Shown here piece by piece: positions 44,912 to 53,919 of a stretch of DNA of 55,957 bases. Both the position numbers and the translations under genes were made by a program. The notes beneath the pieces were generated by a model. That model saw nothing but the letters and a program-made list of their open reading frames with translations, did no database searches and had not been told where the DNA came from. Position 1 is the first letter of the stretch. Every line of letters begins with the position of its first letter. The DNA comes from Methylomicrobium sp. (GTDB lineage: Bacteria > Pseudomonadota > Gammaproteobacteria > Methylococcales > Methylomonadaceae): positions 1-55,957 of the forward strand of contig JAGXSU010000133.1 of the NCBI GenBank assembly GCA_018333785.1, given 5' to 3'.

Positions 44912-47395
44912 TTAAAGCTCACTTAAAACGGCTAAAGGCGCTTTGTTAACGACATCTTTTAAACTCCAGTAACCGGTAAGACCAATGAACAAGCCGCTGA
45001 TAACAGGCAGTACTAGCCATAAATAGAAATTGGGCTGGTAATCCAAATTCAAAACAAAGGTATACAGCAGGTAAAGTAGCGTTTCTGAAAGCATCGCCGC
45101 CAATAGCCCCGAACTCAGCCCCAGCAAGGAAAACTCGATCATATGTGTTTTGCGTAAAAATGAACGATGCGCGCCCAGAGTCCGCATGATGGCGCTTTCA
45201 TGAACTCTAAGATCAATGCTGGTGTAGACAGCGGCAAAAAGTACGGTAAATCCCGCCATTAACGCAAAATAAAGCAGATAATTGATCGCCTGGGTCAGTT
45301 GCGCCAACAGCCTGTTGAACTGTTTAAGTATCGCATCCACTTCCAGTATCGTGATGCTGGGGTATGTTTTAGCCAGGGTATTGAGCCAATTTTTCTGAGT
45401 TTGCGGAATATAAAAACTGGTGATCAAAGTGCTGGCAAACGAATCCAAAGTACCGGGCGAAAAGACCATATAGAAATTGGGCCGCATCGTATCCCAACGC
45501 AAATCACGGATACTGGCGATTGTTGCCTTAAGCTGTTCGCTACCCACGGTAAAGGTCAACTCATCACCCAGCTTCACACCCAGACTTTCAGCCAGTTTTC
45601 TTTCAACAGACACAAGCCCGGTTCGGTTATCCGTCCACCATTGCCCTTCGGTAATTTTATTTTCCTCAGGCAGGTTGGCTGACCAGGTTAAACTCAAATC
45701 TCTATGAATGGCCCGCTCCCCTTGAGACTCTTTACTGACCATTTTCTGAACCGGCGTTTCGTTGATTGCCACCAAACGGCCGCGCACCACCGGAAAAAAC
45801 TGGCTACCGGAAATTTTTTGATCGGCCAATTCCTGTTTGAAGCTCGCCTCCTGATCCGGAAAGATGTTCAGTACAAAATGATTCGGCGCGTTTTCGGGCA
45901 ATTGCTTTTGCCAATCGCTTAACAAGTCGTTTCTTACCGAAAAACTCAGCACCATCGCCATCAGCGTAATACTGAATGCTAGAATCTGACTGACGCTGGT
46001 TTGCCGGTTGCGCACCAGACCTTGTAGGCCGAACCGCCAAACGCTGCTGAGTCTGGGCAACTGCTTCTGGCAAATCACCAGCAATGCATAAATCAATAAA
46101 CTCAGTAACAGCGTTAAAACGACGCCTGCGCCCAGAATCGTTGATGTCATTCTGAAATCTTCGGTATATCGCCAAATCAAAACGGCCACCAGCAGCAATG
46201 CCATGCCATAAATCAGCCAGGCACTGTTCGGTAACGGCGCAAGATCTCGCCTCAACACGCGCAAAGGAGACACTTGTTTCAGTCGCAGCAATGGCGGAAA
46301 GGCAAAACCTAACAGAATAGCCATCCCGGTACTTAAGCCCAAAAACACTGAAAAGAAACCGGGAGTCGCAATTTCATTGGGTATCAAATCTTTCAGCAGG
46401 TAAAACAGGCCGTACTGAGCGATAAACCCCAAAAGACAGCCCATCGAACTGGCCAATAATCCCAAAATTAAAAATTGAACCCCATACAAATACAGCACTT
46501 CATTTTGCTTACAACCTAAACAGCGAAGTAAGGCTGTGGTATCAAAATGGCGTTCACTGTATCGGCGTGTCGAAATGGCAATCGCCACTCCGGCAATCAA
46601 AACAACCACAATGCTCGATAATCCCAGATAGCGCTCAGCCCTTTTCAGCGCGTCGCCCAATTCAGGCCTGTCTTCATGAATATCCATGATTCTTTGAGAC
46701 GGGTTGAGTTGAGGCTTGATTGTCGCCTTGAATTGGCTAATGGCCTGAACATCACCGCTGAACTGAAAGAAATAATGAATATGACTGCCGGGCTGAATGA
46801 CTTGCGTTGCAGCCAAATCGTCCTCGGCCATCATGACCCGGGGTGACAAACTGTAAAAATCACCTCTTTTATCCGGCTCATGGGTAATGATGCGGGTAAC
46901 GATCAACTGTTTTTCGCCTACCGTCAACGGATCCCCCACATTTATTTTAAGTGCGGCCAGGATGCGCTTTTCCACCCATACCTGACCTGGCTCAGGACCT
47001 TTGGTGACCGTTTCCTCCCGGGTCAAATCACCTTGGGTATTTCTCAAAAAACCACGTAACGGATAAGCAGAACTGACCGCTTTGACCCCGGCTAACAGCA
47101 TTTCGTCATTTTCTATCAGGACACTGGAAAATTCGACGGTACTGGATGTATTTAACCCCAGTGAACCCGCCTGTTTCCGCCAGTTTTCATCAATGGGCGT
47201 AGGCGTTGCGATGACCAGATCGGCCGCTAAAAAATCGGCTGACTGCAAGACCATGGTTTTCTGCAAACGATCAGCAAACAAGGTGATTGCGGTTGAACAT
47301 GTCACAGCGATCACCAATGCAGCAACGAGTATCGTTAACTCACCGGAACGGCCATCTCTGAACAATAATCGAAGCGCCAGGCTGAATCGACTCAT
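44912..47395 (-). CDS. ybbP: FtsX-type ABC transporter permease YbbP
   Basis: This protein of about 827 residues has the FtsX/MacB-like permease layout: an N-terminal TM helix, a large periplasmic domain, three TM helices, a second central set, another periplasmic domain and a final FtsX domain ending in VNKAPLAVLSEL. I place the start at 47395, since its ATG overlaps the ybbA stop as ATGA; the longer frame from 47434 runs through ybbA. YbbAP of E. coli is an inner-membrane ABC system thought to extract hydrophobic molecules or lipids toward the periplasm, working with TesA. The gene order tesA | ybbA-ybbP is the same as in E. coli. Confidence 0.9.
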   Translation of the reverse strand: MSRFSLALRLLFRDGRSGELTILVAALVIAVTCSTAITLFADRLQKTMVLQSADFLAADLVIATPTPIDENWRKQAGSLGLNTSSTVEFSSVLIENDEMLLAGVKAVSSAYPLRGFLRNTQGDLTREETVTKGPEPGQVWVEKRILAALKINVGDPLTVGEKQLIVTRIITHEPDKRGDFYSLSPRVMMAEDDLAATQVIQPGSHIHYFFQFSGDVQAISQFKATIKPQLNPSQRIMDIHEDRPELGDALKRAERYLGLSSIVVVLIAGVAIAISTRRYSERHFDTTALLRCLGCKQNEVLYLYGVQFLILGLLASSMGCLLGFIAQYGLFYLLKDLIPNEIATPGFFSVFLGLSTGMAILLGFAFPPLLRLKQVSPLRVLRRDLAPLPNSAWLIYGMALLLVAVLIWRYTEDFRMTSTILGAGVVLTLLLSLLIYALLVICQKQLPRLSSVWRFGLQGLVRNRQTSVSQILAFSITLMAMVLSFSVRNDLLSDWQKQLPENAPNHFVLNIFPDQEASFKQELADQKISGSQFFPVVRGRLVAINETPVQKMVSKESQGERAIHRDLSLTWSANLPEENKITEGQWWTDNRTGLVSVERKLAESLGVKLGDELTFTVGSEQLKATIASIRDLRWDTMRPNFYMVFSPGTLDSFASTLITSFYIPQTQKNWLNTLAKTYPSITILEVDAILKQFNRLLAQLTQAINYLLYFALMAGFTVLFAAVYTSIDLRVHESAIMRTLGAHRSFLRKTHMIEFSLLGLSSGLLAAMLSETLLYLLYTFVLNLDYQPNFYLWLVLPVISGLFIGLTGYWSLKDVVNKAPLAVLSEL

Positions 47396-48081
47396 ACCAT
47401 ACACCCTGATTCCAGCCGGATTGTGCGTTGACAACGCTTGGCCAGTCCCTGATCGTGTGTCACCAAAATCAGGGTCGTCGCATTCTCGCGGTTCATCTCG
47501 AATAATAAATCAATGATTTGTTCGCCCGTTTTACGATCCAGGTTCCCGGTAGGCTCATCCGCCAATAAAATAGCAGGACCTGTGACGAAAGCCCTGGCCA
47601 AAGCTACGCGTTGTTGCTCGCCGCCGGATAATTGCCTAGGCGTATGTGAAAACCGATGTTTAAGTCCTACCCGCTCAAGCAGATGTTCAGCTTGCGCTTG
47701 TGAATTTTTAATTCCCCTGAGCTCCAGGGGCAGCATGACATTTTCGACGGCAGTCAACCCGGGAAGTAACTGAAATGATTGAAAAACAAAGCCTATCAGC
47801 TCATTACGGACCGCCGCTCTTCCGTCTTCATTCATTACGGTCAGGTCATGACCGTCGACAACCACGTTTCCCTGCGTCGGCGTATCCAACCCGGCAAGTA
47901 AGCCCAGCAAGGTTGATTTACCTGATCCTGATTCACCAATAATCGCCAAACTCTCTCCCGGTTTGATTTGTAAATCGACAGATGACAAGATATGCAACTC
48001 GCCGTCGCCTGTTGTTACGGTTTTGCCAAGATTTTTGGTGTAAATGATATCGCTTAATGTTTGTTTAGTTTGAGTCAGCAT
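47392..48081 (-). CDS. ybbA: ABC transporter ATP-binding protein YbbA
   Basis: This protein of about 229 residues is an ABC ATPase of the MacB/LolD type. Walker A is GESGSGKST, the Q-loop FVFQSFQLLPG, the signature LSGGEQQRVALA and Walker B ILLADEPTGNLD, with the H-loop VTHD. I chose the ATG at 48081 because the E. coli protein starts about 10 residues before the KxV segment; a longer frame back to 48282 would cover most of the divergent tesA signal peptide region. The start codon lies 1 base from that of tesA. It pairs with ybbP through a 4-base overlap. Confidence 0.88.
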   Translation of the reverse strand: MLTQTKQTLSDIIYTKNLGKTVTTGDGELHILSSVDLQIKPGESLAIIGESGSGKSTLLGLLAGLDTPTQGNVVVDGHDLTVMNEDGRAAVRNELIGFVFQSFQLLPGLTAVENVMLPLELRGIKNSQAQAEHLLERVGLKHRFSHTPRQLSGGEQQRVALARAFVTGPAILLADEPTGNLDRKTGEQIIDLLFEMNRENATTLILVTHDQGLAKRCQRTIRLESGCMV

Positions 48082-48082
48082 A

Positions 48083-48685
48083 ATGTCCAAATATTTGTTT
48101 GCCGTATGGTTATCCATCGTTTCAGCGACTGCTTCAGCCGAAGTCATCGTCGTTTTGGGCGATAGTATTAGCGCTGGGTACGGAATTGAAGCCGGTAAAA
48201 ACTGGGTTAACCTGATTGAGAAAAAACTCGAGGCGGAAAAGTTCCCGCACCGGGTATTTAACGAAAGTATCAGCGGTGACACCAGCGCCGGAGGACTGGC
48301 TAGAATTGACAGCGCTCTGGCTCGTCATAAACCCCAATGGCTTTTGCTGGAATTAGGCGCTAACGACGGTTTAAGAGGGCTAACACCGCAGCAAATGAAG
48401 GCTAATCTAACTGAAATTGTACTTCGCAGTCAAAAAGCGGGGGCTCAGGTACTTTTATTGGGCATGCGACTGCCTCCGAATTACGGGAAACGTTATATCG
48501 ATATGTTTTACAACATTTATCCCGCTTTAGCTAAAGAGCTTAAGCTTAGCTTTGTGCCTTTTATTCTTGAAGATGTGGCTTTGGACAAAGCCTTAATGCA
48601 GCCTGACAGGCTTCACCCGAATACCGCCGCCCAGCCCATCATCGCCGAGAAAATATGGGGTCATCTAAGACCCTTATTAAAATAA
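48083..48685 (+). CDS. tesA: Arylesterase / lysophospholipase L1 (TesA)
   Basis: This 200-residue SGNH hydrolase is exported to the periplasm: signal peptide MSKYLFAVWLSIVSATASA, then the catalytic serine in VVLGDSISAGYG (block I), block II near FNESISGDTSAGGL (GDTSA), block III in ELGANDGLRGL and the terminal pair DRLHP with the catalytic D and H. It hydrolyses acyl-CoA, lysophospholipid and aryl esters. It is divergent from ybbA with a single base between the start codons. No Shine-Dalgarno sequence is apparent. Confidence 0.93.
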   Translation: MSKYLFAVWLSIVSATASAEVIVVLGDSISAGYGIEAGKNWVNLIEKKLEAEKFPHRVFNESISGDTSAGGLARIDSALARHKPQWLLLELGANDGLRGLTPQQMKANLTEIVLRSQKAGAQVLLLGMRLPPNYGKRYIDMFYNIYPALAKELKLSFVPFILEDVALDKALMQPDRLHPNTAAQPIIAEKIWGHLRPLLK

Positions 48686-48760
48686 AAATCCTCACCTCCT
48701 TTAACTTTCACACGTTTTGTAACCGCAAATCGATCTTGAACCTATCTCGAGAGAGCTTCC

Positions 48761-49177
48761 ATGACCAGCCTGACATTGGAAAAAGCCAATACCATCATTA
48801 ACGTAGCGCTCGCAACAGCCAGAACATTAAATTTAGCACCGCTTACGGTCGTCGTTCTGGATGATGCCGGACATTTAAAAGCAATGCAGCGTGAAGATGG
48901 ATCAACAATGATACGGCAGCAAGTAGCCACGGCAAAGGCATGGGGCTCGGTCAGCATGGGCATGTCATCCCGAAGTCTTGCGGATGTCGCGGAGCAGCGT
49001 CCCAACTTTATGAATGCTCTTGTCAATATTGCCGATGGCAAGGTAATGCCGGTTCCTGGAGGAATACTCATACGTGATCATGATAATAGAATCATCGGTG
49101 CAGTAGGCATTAGCGGCGATGTGTCTGATGAAGATGAACGTTGCGCAATTGCCGGCGTTAAAGCCGCAGGATTTTGA
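48761..49177 (+). CDS. GlcG/HbpS family protein (heme-binding type)
   Basis: This 138-residue GlcG/HbpS-like protein has the alpha/beta fold pattern with LTVVVLDDAGHLKAMQREDG, a central RQQVATAKAWGSVSM helix, and VPGGILIRD with a GAVGISGD turn. No export signal is apparent, so it is probably cytoplasmic. Members bind heme or act in glycolate utilisation operons; neither partner type is present here. A good ribosome binding site (gagag) lies just before the ATG. Lone gene downstream of tesA. Confidence 0.85.
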   Translation: MTSLTLEKANTIINVALATARTLNLAPLTVVVLDDAGHLKAMQREDGSTMIRQQVATAKAWGSVSMGMSSRSLADVAEQRPNFMNALVNIADGKVMPVPGGILIRDHDNRIIGAVGISGDVSDEDERCAIAGVKAAGF

Positions 49178-49207
49178 CAGCCAACCCTAATCAATGCTAA
49201 AGGCAGC

Positions 49208-49242
49208 AATCACCGACGGCAACTCATCTGCCGTGGGTGATT
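49208..49242. terminator. Hairpin between convergent genes
   Basis: AATCACC and ACGGCA pair with their complements across a G/G mismatch and 7-base loop, between the GlcG-like gene and the leftward gene ending at 49284. It could serve both transcripts, although no long T-run flanks it. Confidence 0.4.
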
Positions 49243-49283
49243 AATCGCCAAACTCAGTAATTCTATGGCCCTTTGTAATGCGT

Positions 49284-49595
49284 TTACTTTGCCGGTGCTG
49301 GCTGTCGAGCAGGCGCTTTCTCGGTCGCAGAGGGTACATCTGTCGGTGTAGGAACTGCGTCTGTTGAAGATACCGGTGCCGGTAACTTTGCGGCCTGTTC
49401 AATTTTTGTGAGCCGCATGCCTTCGCCGAACAGCGTACCTACCACCATGACCATAATCAAAGTGATTGACACCACCAGAAATCGAGTTGGTTTTTCCAAA
49501 AAAAACATGGGCCATTGAGGCTTGATCATCCCGGAAATAAAAAATATAACCGTCAAAATGCCAAGGTTGGCGGCTGCAATCAATTGTGGATTCAA
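49284..49595 (-). CDS. Small membrane protein of unknown function
   Basis: This 103-residue protein has two transmembrane segments (about 5-24 and 38-58: NLGILTVIFFISGM and FLVVSITLIMVMVVGTLF) joined by a short loop, and a C-terminal Pro/Ala/Thr-rich tail that resembles an extracytoplasmic or cytoplasmic disordered region. I do not recognise the family. A good ribosome binding site (GGAGG) precedes the ATG. It stands alone. Confidence 0.7.
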   Translation of the reverse strand: MNPQLIAAANLGILTVIFFISGMIKPQWPMFFLEKPTRFLVVSITLIMVMVVGTLFGEGMRLTKIEQAAKLPAPVSSTDAVPTPTDVPSATEKAPARQPAPAK

Positions 49596-49876
49596 AGTTT
49601 ATACCCTCCTTACAGAAAAATAACGAATTATCGATAGTATCAAGTTTTTTTGCAAAGGCTATGGTGAATCTCTGTTAAAAAATCAATTCACAAAAAAATA
49701 AATTGCGCAATGATTTCCCGCCTGTCTTCTGAACTCACCCGGCCATTTTTTGGCCCTTATCAACTAATTTTGCCGTTAGCTATAAACGAACACACTTTGC
49801 ATTTCAATTTTTCGAGGTATGTTAATTTTCCGTAAACCCAAGAATCTAAAACTTTTTTTACCTATAGGGGTTATTA

Positions 49877-50320
49877 ATGAACAAATTTATTTCATCTCGT
49901 TTTTTGACGGGTGTACTACTTGCCGGTGTTTTATCATTTTTTGTGAACCCGGCGGCAACGGCTGCCGACACTGATCACGAAACTCAGTGCTTTAAAAACG
50001 TGCAGGGAAAAATTCCCTGGAATGAAGACAAAAATATGAACTGGGAACCTGAAAATGTTAAGCAACTCTGCAAGGGTACTTCTAAACCTTCGGAGCCGGG
50101 TGAATGCTTTCTCGCTGTAAATTCGGGCCACGTCAAATGGGGTAAGACCAGCATTGGAGGTAAATGGGAATGGAAAAATGTGATCAATTTATGTTCCGGT
50201 ACTGACAATGCCAAGGAAACAGTAGACTGTTTTAATCAGGGTATCAGCACGGATGCCGATTGGAGAGATGTAATTTTAATGTGTCAGAGAAAACACAATA
50301 ATGTAGTTGACATGAAATAA
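49877..50320 (+). CDS. Exported triple-repeat cysteine protein, unknown
   Basis: This 147-residue protein has a signal peptide (LTGVLLAGVLSFFV, cleavage near ATAA) and a mature part made of three similar units of roughly 35 residues. Each begins with C-F (QCFKN, ECFLA, DCFNQ), has one or two tryptophans in the middle (WEPENVKQLC, WEWKNVINLC, ADWRDVILMC) and ends with a cysteine. Six cysteines in the mature protein would give three intra-unit disulphides. I do not recognise the family. It stands alone, with a hairpin at 50332-50362 behind it. Confidence 0.75.
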   Translation: MNKFISSRFLTGVLLAGVLSFFVNPAATAADTDHETQCFKNVQGKIPWNEDKNMNWEPENVKQLCKGTSKPSEPGECFLAVNSGHVKWGKTSIGGKWEWKNVINLCSGTDNAKETVDCFNQGISTDADWRDVILMCQRKHNNVVDMK

Positions 50321-50331
50321 GCGGGGTATAT

Positions 50332-50362
50332 TTGTCCCGGTCCATTCATTGGATCGGGACAA
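50332..50362 (+). terminator. Stem-loop after the triple-repeat protein gene
   Basis: A 12-bp stem (one G-T wobble) and 7-base loop begin 11 bases after the stop. No T-run follows directly; a T7 run appears about 45 bases later, behind a weaker G+C-rich stretch. Confidence 0.5.
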
Positions 50363-50891
50363 GCTGTTACTCTGAATACAGGAGGCTCCGCAACATTGCC
50401 GGGCTTTTTTTAGAAGAAAGCGTTAGCTATTGATTTTTAGTTGTTTAACAGGGAACTCCAGACCGGTTTGCCGCTCAACCTTAACACTCATCATATTTCT
50501 TTCATTACTGAGTCTAATAAAGCAAAATCCTTTATGTTTCCGGGTTATCTTATCGGGGTCGTAAAAAATAGCGGCAGGTTATAAAAACTCCAAAACTTAT
50601 CGATTCAAAATTTATCAATGTGGCTCTTTGGGAGAGCACTAAGCGGATAATCCATTTTGATCGGTGTATTTGGACGTTAAACAGATCATCTGCCTCAGTA
50701 TTGATCAAATGATGTAACTCTACAATGTTTGTATTCAAGGAAAAGCCAGCAAGGGAATACGGAAAATTTACCCGGTGTGCCCGTAAGAGAATCCGAAATC
50801 GCTAATGTGAATGCTCAAAAGATTTTGTCTTTTTCCGGCACAATAATTAATAATAAATTTGGGTCGATGACTCAAAATGGAAGGAAGCAAA
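50363..50891. other. Intergenic stretch without recognised gene
   Basis: About 530 bases. A minus-strand frame of 62 codons at 50550-50738 exists but has no ribosome binding site or recognisable product, so it was left out. The last 100 bases should contain the promoter of the SRPBCC-LOV-hydroxylase genes, but no clear elements were fixed. Confidence 0.4.
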
Positions 50892-51374
50892 ATGCATACT
50901 AAATTACCCTTCGATACGACAAAGCCTGTTGTAGGTGAAGCGAGTATTGAAATCAATAAATCAATTGAGCAGGTTTTCGATTTTATTGGTGAGAATTTCT
51001 TTGACAACTACCAGAAATGGGCATTGGAAGTGGTTGATTTTGAGCCGCTTAATGGTAAGCAAGTATTTGTCGGCGCAAGGGCCAAACAGGTACGCATGGA
51101 AAACGGCGTTGAAGTTGAATCCGTGTTTGAAATCATAGACTTTAAGCCTTCAATCAAGATCATCTTTCAGGGCGTGACAGCCCCCTACAAGCAGTGTTTT
51201 TTATTGGAAACTTCTATTAAGGAAAATCCGACACGTTTAACTTTTCGTTTTGAATTGTTGGAACTTGAGTTTTTTATGCGGCCTTTTCAAAAGTTGATAC
51301 GTATCGCGATTGAGGATGGCGCTGAAAACACCGTTGAAAATATAAAAAATCTGCTGATAAACCAATCCCATTGA
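50892..51374 (+). CDS. SRPBCC-fold protein
   Basis: This protein of about 160 residues has the START/Bet v1-like SRPBCC pattern: EASIEINKSIEQVFDFIGE at the N-terminus, a mid-chain beta sheet, and a C-terminal long helix (RPFQKLIRIAIEDGAENTVEN). Such folds bind hydrophobic ligands. I chose ATG at 50892, preceded by GGAAGGAAG; an ATG at 50877 is an alternative. Ligand unknown. It lies 35 bases before the LOV photoreceptor gene, so light-dependent expression or interaction is possible. Confidence 0.8.
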   Translation: MHTKLPFDTTKPVVGEASIEINKSIEQVFDFIGENFFDNYQKWALEVVDFEPLNGKQVFVGARAKQVRMENGVEVESVFEIIDFKPSIKIIFQGVTAPYKQCFLLETSIKENPTRLTFRFELLELEFFMRPFQKLIRIAIEDGAENTVENIKNLLINQSH

Positions 51375-51409
51375 TTTAATAAAATAATTGTAAAACCGGA
51401 GTTTTAGTT

Positions 51410-51865
51410 ATGCCTTTTATTGTTGAAAAAGATAATGGATTAATTCCACAAGTACTTTCCGCCATTTTGGATGAGTGTGTAAATGGTGTCACCTTGGCCG
51501 ATCCTGACTTGGAAGATGCACCTATTGTTTACGCAAATAAAGCATTTGAACGCTTGACAGGTTACGCGCAAGACGAAATTGTTGGGCATAACTGCCGTTT
51601 TCTGCAAGGCGAAGACAGAGATCAAGCAGCGCGGTTTCAGATTGCCGAAGCAATGAAAAACCATGAAGCGATAGAAGTGACGCTGAGAAATTATAAGAAA
51701 GACGGCACGCTGTTTCATAACCGATTAAAGATTACCCCGCTCTATGATAAAAAGAACCGGGTCATTTATTATCTCGGCGTACAGTACGACATAACCGAAC
51801 AAGTCAATGCCACGAATGAGATTAAAGAACTGAATGATTTGATAAACGCGATGCCGGGTAAGTAA
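51410..51865 (+). CDS. Short LOV-domain blue-light photoreceptor
   Basis: This 151-residue protein is a single LOV (PAS) domain with the flavin-adduct cysteine C62 in GHNCRFLQGEDRDQ, followed by NYKKDGTLFHNRLKITP and IYYLGVQYDITEQV and a C-terminal helix of about 25 residues that would act as the J-alpha linker. It has no output domain, as in Pseudomonas short LOV proteins, so it presumably signals by dimer change to a partner. The neighbouring SRPBCC protein and hydroxylase genes are the obvious candidates. It starts 35 bases after the SRPBCC gene and precedes the hydroxylase by 46 bases. Confidence 0.93.
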   Translation: MPFIVEKDNGLIPQVLSAILDECVNGVTLADPDLEDAPIVYANKAFERLTGYAQDEIVGHNCRFLQGEDRDQAARFQIAEAMKNHEAIEVTLRNYKKDGTLFHNRLKITPLYDKKNRVIYYLGVQYDITEQVNATNEIKELNDLINAMPGK

Positions 51866-51911
51866 GGTGTCCGGCAATGACCTCAATGAGCTATTGAGAA
51901 GGTGTTAGTTT

Positions 51912-52742
51912 ATGAATGATGGTACAAGTGCCGCTGCTGATTCCGGTATGCTAATTAATCAAACTTTGTTTGGTTTCGCAATGCTCGCTTTTCTTGTGTT
52001 GCTGATTGTTGAGAAACGCAAGCCCTTTCGCCACTTCCCGATGAAGGTAAATAAAGAGTCTTTTGTTACCAATACGACCGCATTTCTGGTCAATAACCTC
52101 ATATTGACGGTATTAAAAGCATCATCATTATTTATTGTCGCTCAGCAATTTGCTTCTCATGGACTTTTGAGCGATCTGGATAAAGGCCCCTTGAAATGGC
52201 TGCTGGCATTTGCCTTTTATGATTTGGCCATTTATTTGTGGCATTGGTTAAGCCATAAAAACGAATTTTTATGGCGCTTTCATAAAATTCATCATTCCGA
52301 TAAAAGCTTTAATGTTTCCACCGGATTCCGCTTTCACGTTTTCGATTTATTACTCGAAATCGGTTACAAATGTCTGTTTGTAATCCTGTTTGGGGTTGAT
52401 GCCTTCCTGATATTGTCCATTGAAATTTTTGAAATGTTTTTTATCTTCTTTCATCATGCCAATATTGCTGTACCGAATGAAGAAAAACTCTCGCAAGTCA
52501 TTATCACCCCTTCGTTACACAGAACTCATCATTCGACGCTCAGGTCTGAACACGACAGTAACTACGGCATCGTTTTTTCAATTTGGGATAGAATTTTTGG
52601 CACCCGTAAAGACCTGGTTCCTGCCAATATCGGCCTGGATATCATAGAAGCAGAAAATTTCATCCAGCTTTTTTCACTGGCATTCATAACTGAAAGAAAA
52701 ATTTCAAAATTGCTGGGCTGGATTCCTAAAGGAAAAAAATAA
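51912..52742 (+). CDS. Fatty acid hydroxylase / sterol desaturase family membrane enzyme
   Basis: This 276-residue protein has four to five transmembrane segments and the histidine clusters of the di-iron hydroxylase superfamily: HWLSHKNEFLWRFHKIHHSD (HX3H, then HX2HH) at about 113-132 and a later RTHHST box. Members hydroxylate or desaturate lipids, sterols, carotenoids or alkanes using oxygen. Substrate unknown; methanotrophs make hopanoids, sterols and carotenoids, so several options exist. It lies after the LOV gene in the same direction, which hints at light-related lipid or pigment modification. Confidence 0.87.
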   Translation: MNDGTSAAADSGMLINQTLFGFAMLAFLVLLIVEKRKPFRHFPMKVNKESFVTNTTAFLVNNLILTVLKASSLFIVAQQFASHGLLSDLDKGPLKWLLAFAFYDLAIYLWHWLSHKNEFLWRFHKIHHSDKSFNVSTGFRFHVFDLLLEIGYKCLFVILFGVDAFLILSIEIFEMFFIFFHHANIAVPNEEKLSQVIITPSLHRTHHSTLRSEHDSNYGIVFSIWDRIFGTRKDLVPANIGLDIIEAENFIQLFSLAFITERKISKLLGWIPKGKK

Positions 52743-52966
52743 TTAACGGCCAGACCTTAATCCTCAAAAGAGAGAAGCTGATTCATCTGAACCTACATTA
52801 TTCGTGTGTTCCCCTCATGGATAAACGGCCAGTTTGGTATTCAGAAGACAGATCAACCGGCAGCAGACCCGGCATGCTTTGACTTTGCTCAGCACGAACG
52901 GTTTGCAATGCATAACTTCTGTTCGAATTGGGTTAATTGCTAGTGCCGAATTCCAGGTACACATTA

Positions 52967-53917
52967 ATGATAATAAAAACTAAAAAAACAATTCCTGCCT
53001 CCGAAATTACCGATCCGCATGTTTTTAAGGAAAGACGCAAAATAATAAAAGCCTTGTTCGCATTAACGGCGATGGGGTCAGGTATAGCTCCGGTTATGGC
53101 CGCCAATAAATCACGCTGGGCCGACGTTCCGGAAAGCAGCTTATCGGCGGATCTGATCACAACACCCTCAGAAATCATAGAAAACTATACCAATTATTAT
53201 GAGTTTTCTTATAACAAGCATGATTCAACAAAGTTAGCGCAACATTTACCCACCGATCCCTGGTCGGTAGAAATAAGCGGTGAAGTTGAAAAGTCGGGTA
53301 CCTATTATCTGGAAGACATTCTTGGACAGCAGGCATTACAGGAACATATCTACCGGTTTCGCTGTGTAGAAGCCTGGTCCATGGTCATTCCCTGGGTTGG
53401 CTTTGGGCTGGGAGATTTCTTGAAAAAGGCCCGGCCTTTATCGACCGCCAAATTTGTAAAATTTACGTCGGTTTACCAACCGGAAGTCATGCCCAGACAA
53501 AAGAAAGACACCCTGCTGGAATGGCCTTATTCTGAAGGTTTACGCATCGATGAAGCGATGCACCCGCTTACGCTGCTGGCAGTCGGCATGTACGGCGATA
53601 CGATGCCAAAACAAAATGGTGCGCCATTACGTTTGGTAGTGCCCTGGAAATATGGTTTTAAAAGTATAAAAGCCATAGTCAAAATCGAATTGTTAAAAAA
53701 AGCGCCCAATACGAGCTGGAATCGATTTGCACCTGGGGAATACGGGTTTTATGCCAATGTCAATCCAAACGTTCCTCACCCTCGCTGGAGTCAAAACAGT
53801 GAGCGGCTATTGGGTAGCGGCTTTTTTACCCCGCGCCGTGAAACCGAATTGTTTAACGGTTACGGCGAGCAAGTCGCTGGACTTTATAAAGACATGAATT
53901 TGCAGCATTTTTTCTGA
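52967..53917 (+). CDS. msrP: Periplasmic protein-methionine-sulfoxide reductase, catalytic subunit MsrP (YedY)
   Basis: This protein of about 316 residues is a molybdenum-cofactor enzyme that repairs oxidised methionines in periplasmic proteins. A Tat-type signal (ERRKIIKALFALTAMGSG) is near residues 20-38; the Moco-ligating cysteine is in YRFRCVEAWSMVIPW, and the C-terminal WNRFAPGEYGFYANVNP is typical. I prefer ATG at 52967; an in-frame start at 52937 would lengthen the N-region. It is followed after 2 bases by msrQ, the standard pairing. E. coli MsrP is of similar length. Confidence 0.94.
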   Translation: MIIKTKKTIPASEITDPHVFKERRKIIKALFALTAMGSGIAPVMAANKSRWADVPESSLSADLITTPSEIIENYTNYYEFSYNKHDSTKLAQHLPTDPWSVEISGEVEKSGTYYLEDILGQQALQEHIYRFRCVEAWSMVIPWVGFGLGDFLKKARPLSTAKFVKFTSVYQPEVMPRQKKDTLLEWPYSEGLRIDEAMHPLTLLAVGMYGDTMPKQNGAPLRLVVPWKYGFKSIKAIVKIELLKKAPNTSWNRFAPGEYGFYANVNPNVPHPRWSQNSERLLGSGFFTPRRETELFNGYGEQVAGLYKDMNLQHFF

Positions 53918-53919
53918 AG

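Noticed and set aside
50550-50738. 62-codon minus-strand frame
   Set aside because: No ribosome binding site, no known motif, and it sits in A+T-rich intergenic DNA.
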